Assembly (NCBI RefSeq): GCF_001949145.1
Contig: NW_019091415.1
Location: forward strand, 208,414 to 240,579
Direction: 5' to 3'
DNA length: 32,166 nt
Source: Acanthaster planci
Lineage: Eukaryota; Echinodermata; Asteroidea; Valvatida; Acanthasteridae
Below are positions 22,401-31,943 of the stretch, piece by piece; within the stretch, counting starts at the first letter, position 1, and each line of letters starts with the position of its first letter. Made by a program: the position numbers and the translations under genes. The notes below the pieces were generated by a model. That model was not told the DNA's origin. It did no database searches and saw only the letters and a list, made by a program, of their open reading frames with translations.

Positions 22401-25400
22401 AGCATTGTAAACATATATGAACTAGTGATCATGCACTGAGTGCATTTTTTGTACCTATCTCTTCCTATGATTATACACAAGTGTGTTTATGCATATCTAG
22501 GCTACAGAGTTTATATTTCACTCTAAAACAAGTGGTAATAATCCAGCCTTGTTTTGAAACCGTATACCAGGGTTTGGGGCATTGAGAGCAAGCGGATTAC
22601 CACCAGCGACAAAAGTGCTCCACCACTGCAGTGATGAGCCACACAGCACCGCTGCACGCTAATCTGGCCCCTATTGAAAAGAGGTCAGCACTGCACTGAG
22701 CCAGGTTCGTGAACAAAAGACAGTTACATAACACCACACAATCTGGGCTCTGTTTACAAGGCTGCAGGCCTGGCTGAAATACTCGGGCGTCAATGAAGGT
22801 CACCTAACAACTTAGAGTAGTGCCTAAAGATTACTTGATGCGGCTATAAACGACCGTTAAATGAAATGATGAATTTTTGAAGGATTTTGAAAATGGAAAA
22901 AATGATAGTCATGCCGGCCCAGCATCATCAACATTGAAAAATGCCCCAGCATGAAGTGGTTAAGGCCCCTCTGCTTTTCAGCATTGTGTTCTCCATGATG
23001 CCTTCAAGGACTGGGACAGAGCAGTGAAGATCCAGTCTCATTCAAATGGGAGAGTGATCAACCTCCAGAGGCTGAAGGCCAAGACTAAGACACTGTGGAT
23101 GAAGTTGTGGGATCTACTCTTTGCCGCTGGTTGCTCTTTGATCACTCAAACCTTAGAAAAGATCCGCAATCATCGTGGATCAGTTTGCCAGGGCTTCTGT
23201 TTTATACAGCTTAAGTATCAATATCAAGAAGACGGAAGTGCTTTATCAGCTACAGCCGGGCACATTGCCTACAAACTCTGTCATCACCACTGGTAACGAA
23301 CCACTCAAAGCCGTGGATAAGTTCTGCTACTTGGGTGGGATTGTCTCGCAGTATACAAAGGTCGACAATGAGATCACGGCTCGCATCAGCAAAGTTAGTG
23401 TCTCCTATGGACGACTTGAACATCATCTTAGGTCCAAGCGCAGTATCAGACTCGGCACCAAGAGTTAAGTCTATCGCACAGTTGTCCTGGCCACGCTATT
23501 TTATGGCTGCGAGTTGTGGCAACGTATCGACCCCACCTGCAGAAGATCGAACAATTTCACATGTGCTGCCTACGGAAACTGTGTGGTGTTACCTGGCAGG
23601 ATCGAATTTCCAACACCAAGATCCTTGGGATATGCAACATCACCAGCGCCGAGTTCTTCATCAAATGCGTACATTGACGCTGGGCCAGCCATGTCATGCG
23701 CATGGGTTGAAGTTCAATGGCTCACTTCTGCACTTTATTGATATGGTCATCGTTACTGGGAGCTGATGGGGACATTGCAATGAAAATACTAACAAAGTTT
23801 TTCATCTTTACGTAAGTGAAGACATATGGGTCATAGAGCACTGCATACTCACTCCAGTAGTAGACCCAGGCACCTGTTTGATGCCCATGGAGAATATTTA
23901 CAGCCACATCGGCTATCCTTTCTCTTGCAGTCGTTGGACCCCAATGTGGATCAAATGTGGCATACTCAGTAGCTAGATGAGCAGGGAGAAACCTTTGACG
24001 TAGCACGTTGTTGGTATTTCTTGCCAACAGTTCAAAGAATTCATTACCAACAGGGCACAAAACAATGTCTCAGGTGCATCACAGTTCAGAGTACACTTTG
24101 GACCTGGTGTTTCTGTGTATAATTTAACATTCAGCTGGGGTAAGGCGTGAGGTCAAAATACAAATGCTTTTGAAAGTGTTCAACGCTTTATATTGCCGCT
24201 AAGGCTTACCGACGGCCAACATTGAACAGACAAACACTTTAGCGGGGCTGGCCAAACCGTTTGCGGTCAAGTGCACCATGCACTCTGTAGCTTCCAGTAA
24301 ACAATGGACAGCTTATCACATTACCGCATCATAGACTTCTGGGGTCTGGTGGATGAGTCATGACAATAGCTCTTTACTTCGCAGTTCCGCAGTAGGATTT
24401 AGATTGGCAGACTGTTTTAACTTCCTGATAAAACGTGTATGGAGTACTTTTGTGACAAATGAAGTGTCGATACCCTGTAATCTTGGTATTTTGTCTGGGT
24501 ATCATGAGTCAAATACACACCTAAATGTATTCCTGCAGAATCGATTATACTCACTTGAAATAGCATTTACCTGAATCGTACATGACATAGTTTTCTGTTC
24601 ATTAATGTGTAGTTATAGATAAAACCTCTTTGCGTGTGTGCAAGCTGGGACTCAGCATTACGCACTCACAGGTTTTCATGTGTAGGATCGAGGAAACACG
24701 TACGTGAACTACGCACTTTCACTTTGTGGCGGCACCTGCACGATTTCAAGGATACATGCTTTTTCTTCAAGTCAATCATGCGTGCACATTGCATTTTGTT
24801 TTGTAGGGTTCTGTTGTACTGTTTTTATACTTTGTGGCTGCACAAAATTCATGTTGGAAAACAAACAAGCCCGGTTTTATACTAATTTCTGTTGCTTGAC
24901 TTCACCTATTAAACTTAATTCACAGTAAACAAAAAACATGAACATAATTTAACCTGGTGCTGCAGGAGAATCGCCAAACCGAACCAGAAATCATCAAACA
25001 AGGCACTTGCGAACTGTTAACCAAACTGCTCAGTTCGGATGTTCGGCTTTAATATGGCATTTTATTGAGGCACGTGGGAGTACATAATAGAAAACTTAAT
25101 AAAAAACAAACATAACGAAAAATTGATAACGAGTTGTATGGCGCGCTCCACATGTGCGTGAACATACTGAAACTTACAATGGCATCATGAGATGCCTGTA
25201 AAAAGCACTTGGTGAGAATCACTCAAAACTAAACCAAGAATATGCAACGTACAGCACTGTTGCTGCATAACAATTCTAAATTCTCACTACATTCAATCGT
25301 GCTCGTGCATATTCAGATTTAGTATAATATTTGCCAATCTCTGATAGCCGCGCCATTACATTCCATTTTAGGCTAATGACGTTCCATATTAGGCCAAAGA

Positions 25401-28400
25401 TGTCATAAATGGCCGTGCAAAATGAATTTTGATTGGATGCTGATCACAGTCGGATTCGTGCTAGATCAAAGGCATCTCCAGAGGGAAATTTTGCCAAGCG
25501 GTTTGGTGCATGCAGCGCTTCACTGCAGCGCACGAGAAGATTTTTGTTCGCGTGGTGGCCCAACTTGCCTTTCATTTGAACGTGAAGGGTTTGATTATAG
25601 TGGGAATGTGTTGTAATGGCATTTTGCCAGATCCCAAATAACAAAATGCTGTTATCCCTCCGGAAGAGGCTATTGGAAATCGCCCCTTGATCACGTGGGC
25701 ACCGTCCTTGGAAGGTTCCTCTTCATGCAGATATGCAACGAAAGGGATATTTTCGTAGTTCAATCTATTTCACAAAAATAACCAAAACACAATTTTCTCA
25801 AGATCTAATTTGATCTTGTTTTCTGTACTTAAGGAGGAAAGTCCTATTTGAGCATGCTGTTTTTTTCTATTTGCACATATCTTACGATTGTTTTGTTGAG
25901 TCAAGCGTGGCCCGAACACAACCGCTTCTGGCAGGCAAAACACGGTCAGAAACTGCCACACCTCGGGCGGTAACCTTAATGGAATTAACTCGTAAACAAA
26001 CTCTGGGAAAACAGTTTTGAAATATATATTCAAATCAAAGTTGCTCGTGGATGGGGATAGATAGGAGCTTCATTACTTGTATTAACATATTTTATACATA
26101 GAAATACTATACAGTGTGTATAAAAAACAACGCAACAAGATTTCTGTTCAAGTTTGTAAAAATTGTGTTAGCTTTACACCAAAGTGAGTAGTAGCACCTT
26201 AAAGCTACTTATCTCCTCTTTCCAGTATGTTATTTATGCATACATGGTCATGGATGGCCAACTAATCATTCTTTTTGGACAATGGGACAAAATGGGCTTC
26301 GGACCAAGTTTCAGCTTATTAAACCAGCATAAATCCTCTTCAATTCTCCATCTCTCTTATGAAATGTTCAGTCAGGCGAGTCATTACATAATTTCTGGAT
26401 CAAATGTGTGTTGCATTAATGTGCTTGTTACAAGTTATAGCCCTGCAGAAAGACATCCTGAAGAAGGCAATGTTAAGTTGTGATTATTCATTTCATTATT
26501 CCATGTTGTTAAGTTAGTTTCTAATAAAGATGCCATGGTTATTGCAGTGTCTAGGACTTGGTCCCAAGCCCATTTTGTCCACTGTCCAAAAAGAATGATT
26601 AGTCGGCCATCCATGACCGTGACCATGACCAAATAAATAAGATATCATTGGAAAGAGGAGATACATGTAAGTTGCGTTAAGGTGCTACTTCTCACTTTGG
26701 TGTAAAGCTAACACAATTTTTACAAACTTGAACAGAAATCTTGCTGCTCTTTTTTATACACACTGTATAGGCCTGTGCGGCACGTTTGAGCGAGCTCTTC
26801 GATGTTTCAGTGTGCTTTGTACATGTGTAGGGGTGTATGTCCGAATTCCAACCGAACCACAGTTCGGCAAAAGATTTCCAAACTGTGTCCAAACCAAACC
26901 TTGACACTTACTTGCACCACTATTCGATACGCAGTTTGACTTTATTACCTTCAAAGAATATTGGTGCACCTGACTGAAGTTCAAAATAAATTCATATTGT
27001 GTCAATGTGCATACTTTTCTTCAGAGACGATGGATCAGGCGTTAAAATAGGTAACCGTGTTTAGCAATTCCTGGCACTCCCAGATAAACTTCTTTATTTC
27101 CCAGTCTAAAAAAACGCTTAATTAAAGATGAACATAAGTCTTATGGTGATGTTTTTTTGTCATGAATTGCTAGAACAATGTCTGTAGCCTAGAATGCAGT
27201 TGATTTTGCATCTCTGTCACAAGGTGTTAACTAGTAATCCTTACGGCCAGCCAAGGAGAGCTGACCGGGGCCCACTGGAGTTCTCCTTGATTGGGATCTT
27301 TTGCTCACAACTAGGGCTATGTAAGCCACAAACTCCATTGTTGTCAAGGTTGCCCATGCAGCTAGACAGTCCAGGGAAGATGGTTCTTTTCAAACCGTTG
27401 AACTATCCCAAGCCAAGCAACAAACAGAATTATTAAAAGGGGGATTAACACCAACCGTTGAACTGTTTCTAAACCGTCTGTATTTTGACCTCACGCCTAA
27501 AGTAGCAGACCATCCTTGATGAGGAACTGCACCATGTGTACCATGTGCGGCTTTAGTATCCCTACCTTGTGTAGCCCCAGCACCCCTAGATTTACTGCCT
27601 CTCACGTCACGCCTTCCTATCATGCTACATAATGAATTGTTTGATGGCTTTGGTTTGAGTCATCATATTGCAAAGACTGCCATCCTCATTATAGGCAGGA
27701 GACCTATGGAAAGCGAGATTTTTCAGCTGCTGCACTCGGATATGGAATGATATCCCCCCCTTCAGTTCATGAAGCCTCAAATCAAGTGAAAGACTACAGT
27801 CCCCAAAATAAAAGCAAACACAAAATATCTGCCATAACTTCCTGTGCTGCTTTATAATGTTCACATCATGTGTTGTTTTCATCAAGAGTAAGACGTGGTC
27901 TGACCACAGCAGTAGCCCAGAGGCTAGGTTCAAAATGCCAAAAATGTTCTCTCTTGTTCTTATTCATCGTATTGAGTTCACACTGACTTGAATTGACTCA
28001 AACAAATTACTTGATTTTTTGGACCCAACAGCTGGACTCAAGTCACACAAATCAGTGACTCATTACAACTCTGAAAATCTTTGCCACTCATCAATTGCTA
28101 ATGCACATGGCCTTTTATTTGTTCCTTCATATTTGCTTGGGCATAATGTTTGGTAAGGATGGTCAATATTTTGTTGTCTGTTTAAATAGTTTCGAAGGGA
28201 AACTGGGCTTTAATTGTATGACATGCTTCCAACTGTAACAGAAAATCCACAAAAATACAAGAAAGAATGGGCTGAATTTATTATCTTTCAATGTACCTCT
28301 TGAAGTAGGACAACATTTAGTGGAGATGGGTCATCTTTCAAGATCTTGGCAGTGCCCTCATAATCGATGTCAGGTGGGATTTTCTCCAGAACATCAGCAG

Positions 28401-31096
28401 CCAGCTTCTGAACCTACAGAGGAATACAACAGATCAGTCCAACATTTTCAGCACATGTTCCACACCTCTGAGAGAAAATTAACTCCATTTGCACTTGCAA
28501 TCTGGATGTTCCTTGGTATGTGCACTGTTTAGCAGGGTTGGCAATTTTTTTTATAAAAAAAAAGGATATTTAATTCAAATCTGATTTTTAATCGAAAAAT
28601 TAGACCTTTTGGATTTTTATAAAAAGCTGAGACAAGGCAGCTCAATAATCCATCCAAAAGCAAGCAAAGTAGCTGCAAGGGCATCTTTTATGTATCTCGT
28701 TTATTACAAAATTAAACAACTTTGAAATCAAATTAAGAAATATTAAAAAGTAATTAAACTAAAATCATAAACCACCCTAAATATTGTGTAAGCACAGAGA
28801 CAGGTACAGTCCATATACCAAGGATAAAGTGCGTACCGGGTTTCAAACAAAACTCTTAGTTTTGACCAAACTAGAGTTGACAAAAATTTGTTAAGAGGGT
28901 ACTCATCCAATGACTAATGAGTGAGAAACACGCCATCAACCATGAGTACATATTTTACATGCTTTATGTACAAAATGCTGGTATTTTACCGAGCCCCACA
29001 CACAGGGCTGTGGATTTCTCTCTTTTGAAACTTGTCTCTCTCTGTGGCCATCACAGCCCTACTTCAAGGCAAGACTTTAATGTCTGAAATCCAAACTGCA
29101 GGATTGTCACAAACTTTGAATCCTAACATCTTCTGAAATAAGTATGACTCAACAATTTTACTTACACTGTCCTATTCCTCAGAGTTTGGACTTTCATATG
29201 AGCACCCTAAAGCTTTCCAAACCGTATTTTCTGATGTATGGTGCCTAGAAAAACCCGGCCTGTTGTGTTAATATGCTGACCGTGTATGTCACCATTTTGA
29301 AAATAATGCCTACTAATGAAGGCAATGCTTCGTGTGTCAGATTTCAAGGCACCTGACAGGATGCTCGGGTTATAGGTTGTACCATACAAATCTGGTTCCT
29401 GTCACCTTGAGAGTCTGTGCTTGCACGAGAGGTGAACAGGGTACCGGTGAAATTTGAATAACACCCGTGCACTCGCACCTCATTCGTGTATACTCGTACA
29501 TGTAATGTACTGTACATGTACGTTGTACGAGAATAAATGTACATGTGACCATGCTCCACACATGTTCCCTGGGCGTACTGTACAATAGCAAAGCGTTCAT
29601 ACAACTCATTACTTATCAACACAGTGACAATATGAATTATGCATTTACAATGCCTGTCAGGGGTCTTGACTTCCAACGCACAGGGTTTAACAGATTCTTT
29701 TGGGGGGTACCCCTTCTTTAACTTTGCCTTCTTCTGCTACTATGTATTGTATAAAAGAAAATTGTGGTCTAACGTTTCAAAATTCAATTTACAAACAAGA
29801 ATTCATATATCCATACTTTCTGTAAACAATCTGTACAAGTTGGCAGCTATGATGGTTTTGCCAAAGAGCCCACAAGACATTTTATTTTAACTATGAATGG
29901 TTGGTAATATTGCAATCTTAAAGAAAGTCATCTTAAAGTGATGAGCTGTTGTTAAGTAGCTGTGTATACCTTACTCTCTCTGCTCTCCCCTTGTTTGACA
30001 GAGATTTGAGGCTGTAATGAAAGCAATGTGTCAAACAACAGTCTTGTCTCAGTGATCTGACTGGCAATGTCTGCATTAGGATGTTGTCCGAAGCTTTCTG
30101 GGTGATCTACACCTGGAAGCATGCTGATATACTCCTGGTTGGGGAAAAAAAAAATCACAATTTCTATTCTTTCTAATTCTTTAATGCAGAATAGCCAAGA
30201 AGTGACAGGTAGAACAACAATGACAATGACTGTTTCATTATTTTGAGGCAAACGCAACCACATGCATGAATGCTGTGCTTGCTCGAATGTAACTGTGAAA
30301 AGGTCAGACAGTGAGAGCAACTTGGAATTGCTTTTCCATTGACAACGTTGATCAACTGATCAACACTGATGAAGTTGAACTGTCCCAGAGTAAGGTCCTG
30401 ACGAATTTCAGGCAGATAGCCTTGGTCATTTGCTGAAAATGACATCTTACTATACCCATTTTTTTCCATGCTATTAAGCCCCTTATTACGGCTGGAAGGT
30501 CAAGAAACTCTTGAGGACAAGAGTCGTATTATGACATCATCATATTGCCAGATTTGTTTGCTGTCCTGATTGACACATTTCTTTTCCCCTGAGAATTCTC
30601 ATAGAGGAACCGAACTCCCAGAATGATGATTTTTTAATAAATGGAAAGAGAAGCTGTCACATTAGACATGATATCACTAACAACAACCAAACAACAAATT
30701 CCCTATTAAATAACCATTTCATGTCAAAGTAATGTGATTGATCTTTAACTTTATGAAATAAAATTTCAATACATTTTTAAAAACATTTTTGACTACGTAG
30801 CTGGTATGTGGCTTTTTGAACTTTAATCTTTTAGATGTAAATAATACTAAAAAAAGGAAATTCTTACCTTCTTCTTTAGCAGGTTGGCATTACCATTTCT
30901 TAAAAGACCAAATAACATGTTCAAAGTAACCATCCCAAACTTTGATAGTTTACGGTACATAATTCTAAAATGAATGCTAACGCCCACCCAATCCAAGAAC
31001 AGCCAAAGCTGAGTTTGAGAGTTGAGTGCAGGCCATACCTTATAAGCTTGTAATGGTCCATCTTTGGGAACATAGTATGTTTGCAGTGAAGAAAGC
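16341..31096 (-). CDS. DNAH2: Axonemal dynein heavy chain, DNAH2-like, C-terminal part (7 exons)
   Basis: Axonemal dynein heavy chains are very large ATP-driven motors (about 4,000-4,600 residues) that slide microtubule doublets in cilia and flagella. DNAH2 is one of the two heavy chains of the double-headed inner arm dynein f/I1. Seven minus-strand exons join in frame: 31096-31039, 30134-29970, 28413-28297, 19127-18978, 18418-18242, 17004-16779 and 16495-16341. All junctions are GT-AG and they encode 348 residues ending in TAG. Landmarks in order are YYVPKDG, EYISMLPG, GQHPNADIASQI, SPLNVVLLQE, KGLVVMS, LGSWTRDL, TFPTGYLTAVLQ, ARQNNVSVDSLSWEF, GVYIKGLFLEGAGWDKKN and CPCYYYPNRAG. This is the end of the motor (AAA6 lid and Dynein_C domain). 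The CPCYYYPNRAG and DHWIKRGTALLMSL endings match DNAH2 better than other axonemal heavy chains as I know them. No frameshift or stop interrupts the model, so it looks functional. The 5' nine-tenths is outside the window. The family is certain; the DNAH2 assignment is from recognition, not a search. Confidence 0.93.
16779..17004 (-). CDS. DNAH2: DNAH2-like exon F
   Basis: A 226-nt exon (75 codons plus one base), with acceptor TTCTTGTTCAG|GTA and donor AAAAG|GTTTGT. It encodes VSVDSLSWEFIVSTVDD, PPKDGVYIKGLFLEGAGWD, LVEAKPMQLVCPIPTIHFKP and a basic KKKSGK stretch. GVxxxGLxLEGAGWD is the hallmark of the dynein heavy-chain C-terminal domain. The last base is the first base of a Gly codon finished in the terminal exon. 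Confidence 0.96.
18242..18418 (-). CDS. DNAH2: DNAH2-like exon E
   Basis: A 177-nt exon of 59 codons, with acceptor GTTGTTAACAG|GCA and donor AAT|GTGAGC. It encodes AYPSMKSLGSWTRDL, then RVEQFEKWA, PPVIYWMSAFTFPTGYL and TAVLQTSARQNN. These match the Dynein_C domain opening (YPS.KPL..W, WLSGF.FP..FLT..LQ). Phase is 0 at both ends. Confidence 0.95.
18978..19127 (-). CDS. DNAH2: DNAH2-like exon D
   Basis: A 150-nt exon of 50 codons, with acceptor TCTTTATAG|ATC and donor AAG|GTTAGT. It begins IQRYNALLQIIRSSLIDLEK and contains the diagnostic KGLVVMSSDLEEIFN and VPPMWEK motifs of axonemal dynein heavy chains. Phase is 0 at both ends, joining directly to AYPSMKSLGSW in the next exon. Confidence 0.95.
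19505..19708 (+). other. Unassigned open stretch with protein-like composition
   Basis: A plus-strand frame reads PPHDLGYKQGHIQHEVDAFH then HYLASVRQTVQNMLRCCQLH and ends HVEG at a GTATGG donor-like site. It is opposite in direction to the dynein gene, within its largest intron. The amphipathic, His/Gln-rich sequence looks more protein-like than random, but I recognise no family. It could be a decayed element exon. Confidence 0.2.
20909..21698 (+). mobile_element. Possible solo LTR-like segment
   Basis: Starts TGTTGAG and ends CTAACA, with an AATAAA at about 21638 some 60 bases before the end. GTCAGAAGCAG follows directly and resembles the tRNA-Leu-type primer site GTCAGAAG used by some Gypsy elements. 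Against this, I see no target-site duplication or second LTR, and the following DNA is a zinc-finger remnant on the other strand rather than gag. This is a weak call. Confidence 0.2.
21725..21960 (-). pseudogene. Decayed HGG-type zinc-finger domain fragment
   Basis: The minus strand from 21950 begins MSNTSKEKKHLLQKYNQ. After a probable one-base shift near 21895 it reads TYIVTCVPTNFSISHGG, SSNTEKHVNSKHKTTVEAF and a TAG at about 21725. The FSI.HGG....H..S.HK pattern matches BED/C2H2-like fingers found in many transposase-derived invertebrate proteins. The expected Cys-x2-Cys is reduced to Cys-Val-Pro-Thr, so zinc binding is doubtful. It lies in the dynein intron. Confidence 0.5.
22536..22963 (-). 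mobile_element. piggyBac-like non-autonomous element, one end
   Basis: Read from the minus strand the end is TTAA followed by CCACTTCATGCTGGGGC (22963 downward). The element at 31944 starts TTAACCACTTGCTGCCGGG, and both share an internal segment AATCCAG..TTGTTTTGAAAC (22538 and 32109). TTAA targets and CC-starting ends are piggyBac-type. No transposase frame is seen; the other end is not found near 22378. Confidence 0.5.
22962..23720 (+). mobile_element. LINE RT 3' fragment with lost catalytic Asp pair
   Basis: A plus-strand fragment of a second LINE family. Frames in order: INLQRLKAKTKTLWMKLWDLLFAAGCSLI (about 23060-23145, where FADD should be), INIKKTEVLYQLQPGT, AVDKFCYLGGIVSQYTKVDN, EITARISKVSVSYGRLEHH and KRSIRLGTK. 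After a stop at about 23466 it continues YRTVVLATLFYGCELWQ and CCLRKLCGVTWQDRIS-like sequence in shifted frames to about 23720. The organisation fits the RT thumb and C-terminus of this widespread family. The FADD motif reads FAAG, so the polymerase is dead. Its start is a 5' truncation after PLLFSIVF. Confidence 0.85.
23812..24068 (-). other. Exon-like open stretch of unknown identity
   Basis: Minus-strand open frame of about 85 codons, from a CACCTGAG acceptor-like site to a TTAC|GTAAAG donor-like site. It reads NEFFELLARNTNNVLRQRFL, then EYATFDPHWGPTTARERIAD, VAVNILHGHQTGAWVYYW and SEYAVLYDPYVF. The Trp/Tyr-rich, charged sequence looks like real protein. I recognise no family. It lies in the dynein intron, in the same direction, immediately after a LINE fragment. 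It could be part of an unknown transposon or an orphan exon. Confidence 0.3.
26112..26765. mobile_element. Tc1-like element with long terminal inverted repeats (MITE)
   Basis: The left arm (26112-26310) and right arm (26555-26765) are inverted copies of each other over about 200 bases. Both start CAGTGTGTATAAAAAA and carry AAGATTTCTGTTCAAGTTTG, TTACACCAAAGTGAG and CTAATCATTCTTTTTGGACA. The element is flanked by TA on each side (26110-26111 and 26766-26767), as expected for Tc1/mariner insertion. The 244-base centre has no transposase. The arms are diverged by substitutions, so it is not brand new. It lies in the dynein intron. Confidence 0.85.
27390..27623 (-). other. Unassigned open stretch sharing a segment with 24.1 kb
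   Basis: The 77-codon minus frame ends in a segment (27497-27453, minus) that matches 24144-24187 (plus): GGCGTGAGGTCAAAATACA then a similar 25 bases. This suggests a small dispersed repeat in opposite orientation. The protein (Gly/Arg/Ser-rich N-terminus) is not recognised. Confidence 0.3.
28297..28413 (-). CDS. DNAH2: DNAH2-like exon C
   Basis: A 117-nt exon of 39 codons, with acceptor CCTCTGTAG|GTT and donor GAG|GTACAT. It encodes LAADVLEKIPPDIDYEG followed by DPSPLNVVLLQE, the conserved run before the E(I)xRYN motif that opens the next exon. Both ends are phase 0. The following intron is the largest in the window, about 9.2 kb. Confidence 0.93.
29490..29531. repeat. Hairpin with TGTACATGTAC-type palindromes
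   Basis: CTCGTACA pairs with TGTACGAG across a loop that itself contains ATGTAC/GTACAT palindromes (TACTGTACATGTACGT). Located in the intron between dynein exons B and C. Probably a simple-sequence-derived hairpin. Confidence 0.55.
29970..30134 (-). CDS. DNAH2: DNAH2-like exon B
   Basis: A 165-nt exon of 55 complete codons, with acceptor CCCCAACCAG|GAG and donor AAG|GTATAC. It starts EYISMLPGVDHPESFGQHPN and contains NADIASQITETRLLFDTLLSLQP, the segment where dynein heavy chains list the hydrophobic heptads before the AAA6 lid. The end (QGESRESK) is the variable hydrophilic linker. The intron on its 5' side is 904 bases and that on its 3' side 1,556 bases. Confidence 0.93.
31039..31096 (-). 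CDS. DNAH2: DNAH2-like exon A (first dynein exon visible)
   Basis: A 58-nt exon: one base completes a codon split with the upstream exon, then 19 codons ending YYVPKDGPLQAYK. The acceptor is ...TGATTTAG|G and the donor is AAG|GTATGG. The residues are the conserved YxVPxDG...YK segment before the EYISxLP motif of dynein heavy chains, which continues in the next exon. The preceding exon, which should end on the first two bases of a codon, is not within the remaining 1,070 bases as far as I can tell. Confidence 0.88.
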
Positions 31097-31256
31097 CTAA
31101 ATCAGATACAAAGACAAAATCAAACACAGAGTTTAAATCTTTTGCTAGTAACAGATACTGTAGTATTATTCTCAGACTTGAATGAATGAAAAGAAACCCA
31201 CAAGTTTTACTCATACCACATTTGTTTTCTGTCTGGTTCCAAAATGCATTAACAAG

Positions 31257-31480
31257 GGGTACACCAGACCCCTGCGCTCACCAGTCCCAGCCATGATATA
31301 GGGCACATCAGACCCACCATATACATGCACATTCACTCCAGATACATGTAGGGCACACCGGGCCCACTCTGTATGCTCCAGGGCATACCAGACGATAAAA
31401 TGGGGGCTTACACAAGACCTTGTCATACGTGTATAAATCTCAGCAATGATCCTCATGCTAGAACACACCGGACCATGCAC
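31257..31480. repeat. Diverged GGGCACACCAGACCC-type repeat
   Basis: Variants of a 16-bp box occur at about 31257 (GGGTACACCAGACCC), 31301 (GGGCACATCAGACCCA), 31350 (GGGCACACCGGGCCCA), 31381 (GGGCATACCAGACGAT) and 31461 (ACACACCGGACCATG). Spacing is irregular (about 30-80 bases), so it is a decayed tandem array at best. Confidence 0.4.
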
Positions 31481-31943
31481 ACCTAAAGTGTTAGAACCAG
31501 GGCACAGATCCTGCCCAATTTGAAATTTCATTATAACAGCAATAGGAACCTGTAATGAAAACACCAACATCAACGTGTTACAACATCAAGGTGCAAAGAG
31601 TTCCCCAACTTAATACTGAGAGCAACGGGAGGAAAGGCCCACAGTGAACCTCCAGAACACCATTATGGTACCTCTTCACAAAGTGAAATTTCTGACAAAC
31701 TTGCTACCATGGACTAGTTCTAAGATAATTGACGTAACTGTACTGACCATTACAATAGAATATCCAGCAAAAACTGAAGCTGTGCCCGTCACATTCCCGC
31801 TAAAAATGTCTACCCCCCGACTCAACCGATGGTAGGAACAATCGGATTCCTAATGAACATCAAGGGGAACACAGTTTATTGAATTGAAATAGCAGTACCA
31901 TCTGTCATCCACTACATCTGCTTATTTACAAAGAAACTAAACA

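Larger units (their letters stand above)
19128..28296 (-). other. Large repeat-filled intron of the dynein gene
   Basis: The two flanking exons join in phase, so this is one 9.2-kb intron. The other introns here run from about 280 to 1,560 bases. It contains the LINE, MITE-like and zinc-finger remnants listed separately, which probably explain its size. Stretches 19720-20900, 24070-25380 and 25760-26100 show nothing I can assign. Confidence 0.85.

Noticed and set aside
26184-26632. Similar peptides (MDG.LIILFGQW) encoded in both arms of the 26-kb element
   Set aside because: They are similar only because the arms are inverted copies of the same DNA; there is no sign of protein selection.
29344-29676. 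110-codon minus frame at 29.5 kb
   Set aside because: It overlaps the TGTACA simple-sequence hairpin and has no domain; composition reflects the repeat.
30173-30469. A 98-codon minus frame between dynein exons A and B (YLPEIRQDLTLGQFNF)
   Set aside because: Exons A and B join in frame without it and it does not match dynein sequence, so it is treated as intron.
30850-30960. Minus frame MYRKLSKFGMVTLNMLFGLLR ending at an AAG|GTAAGA donor-like site
   Set aside because: It would interrupt the conserved QAYK-EYISMLPG junction, which is contiguous in the family.
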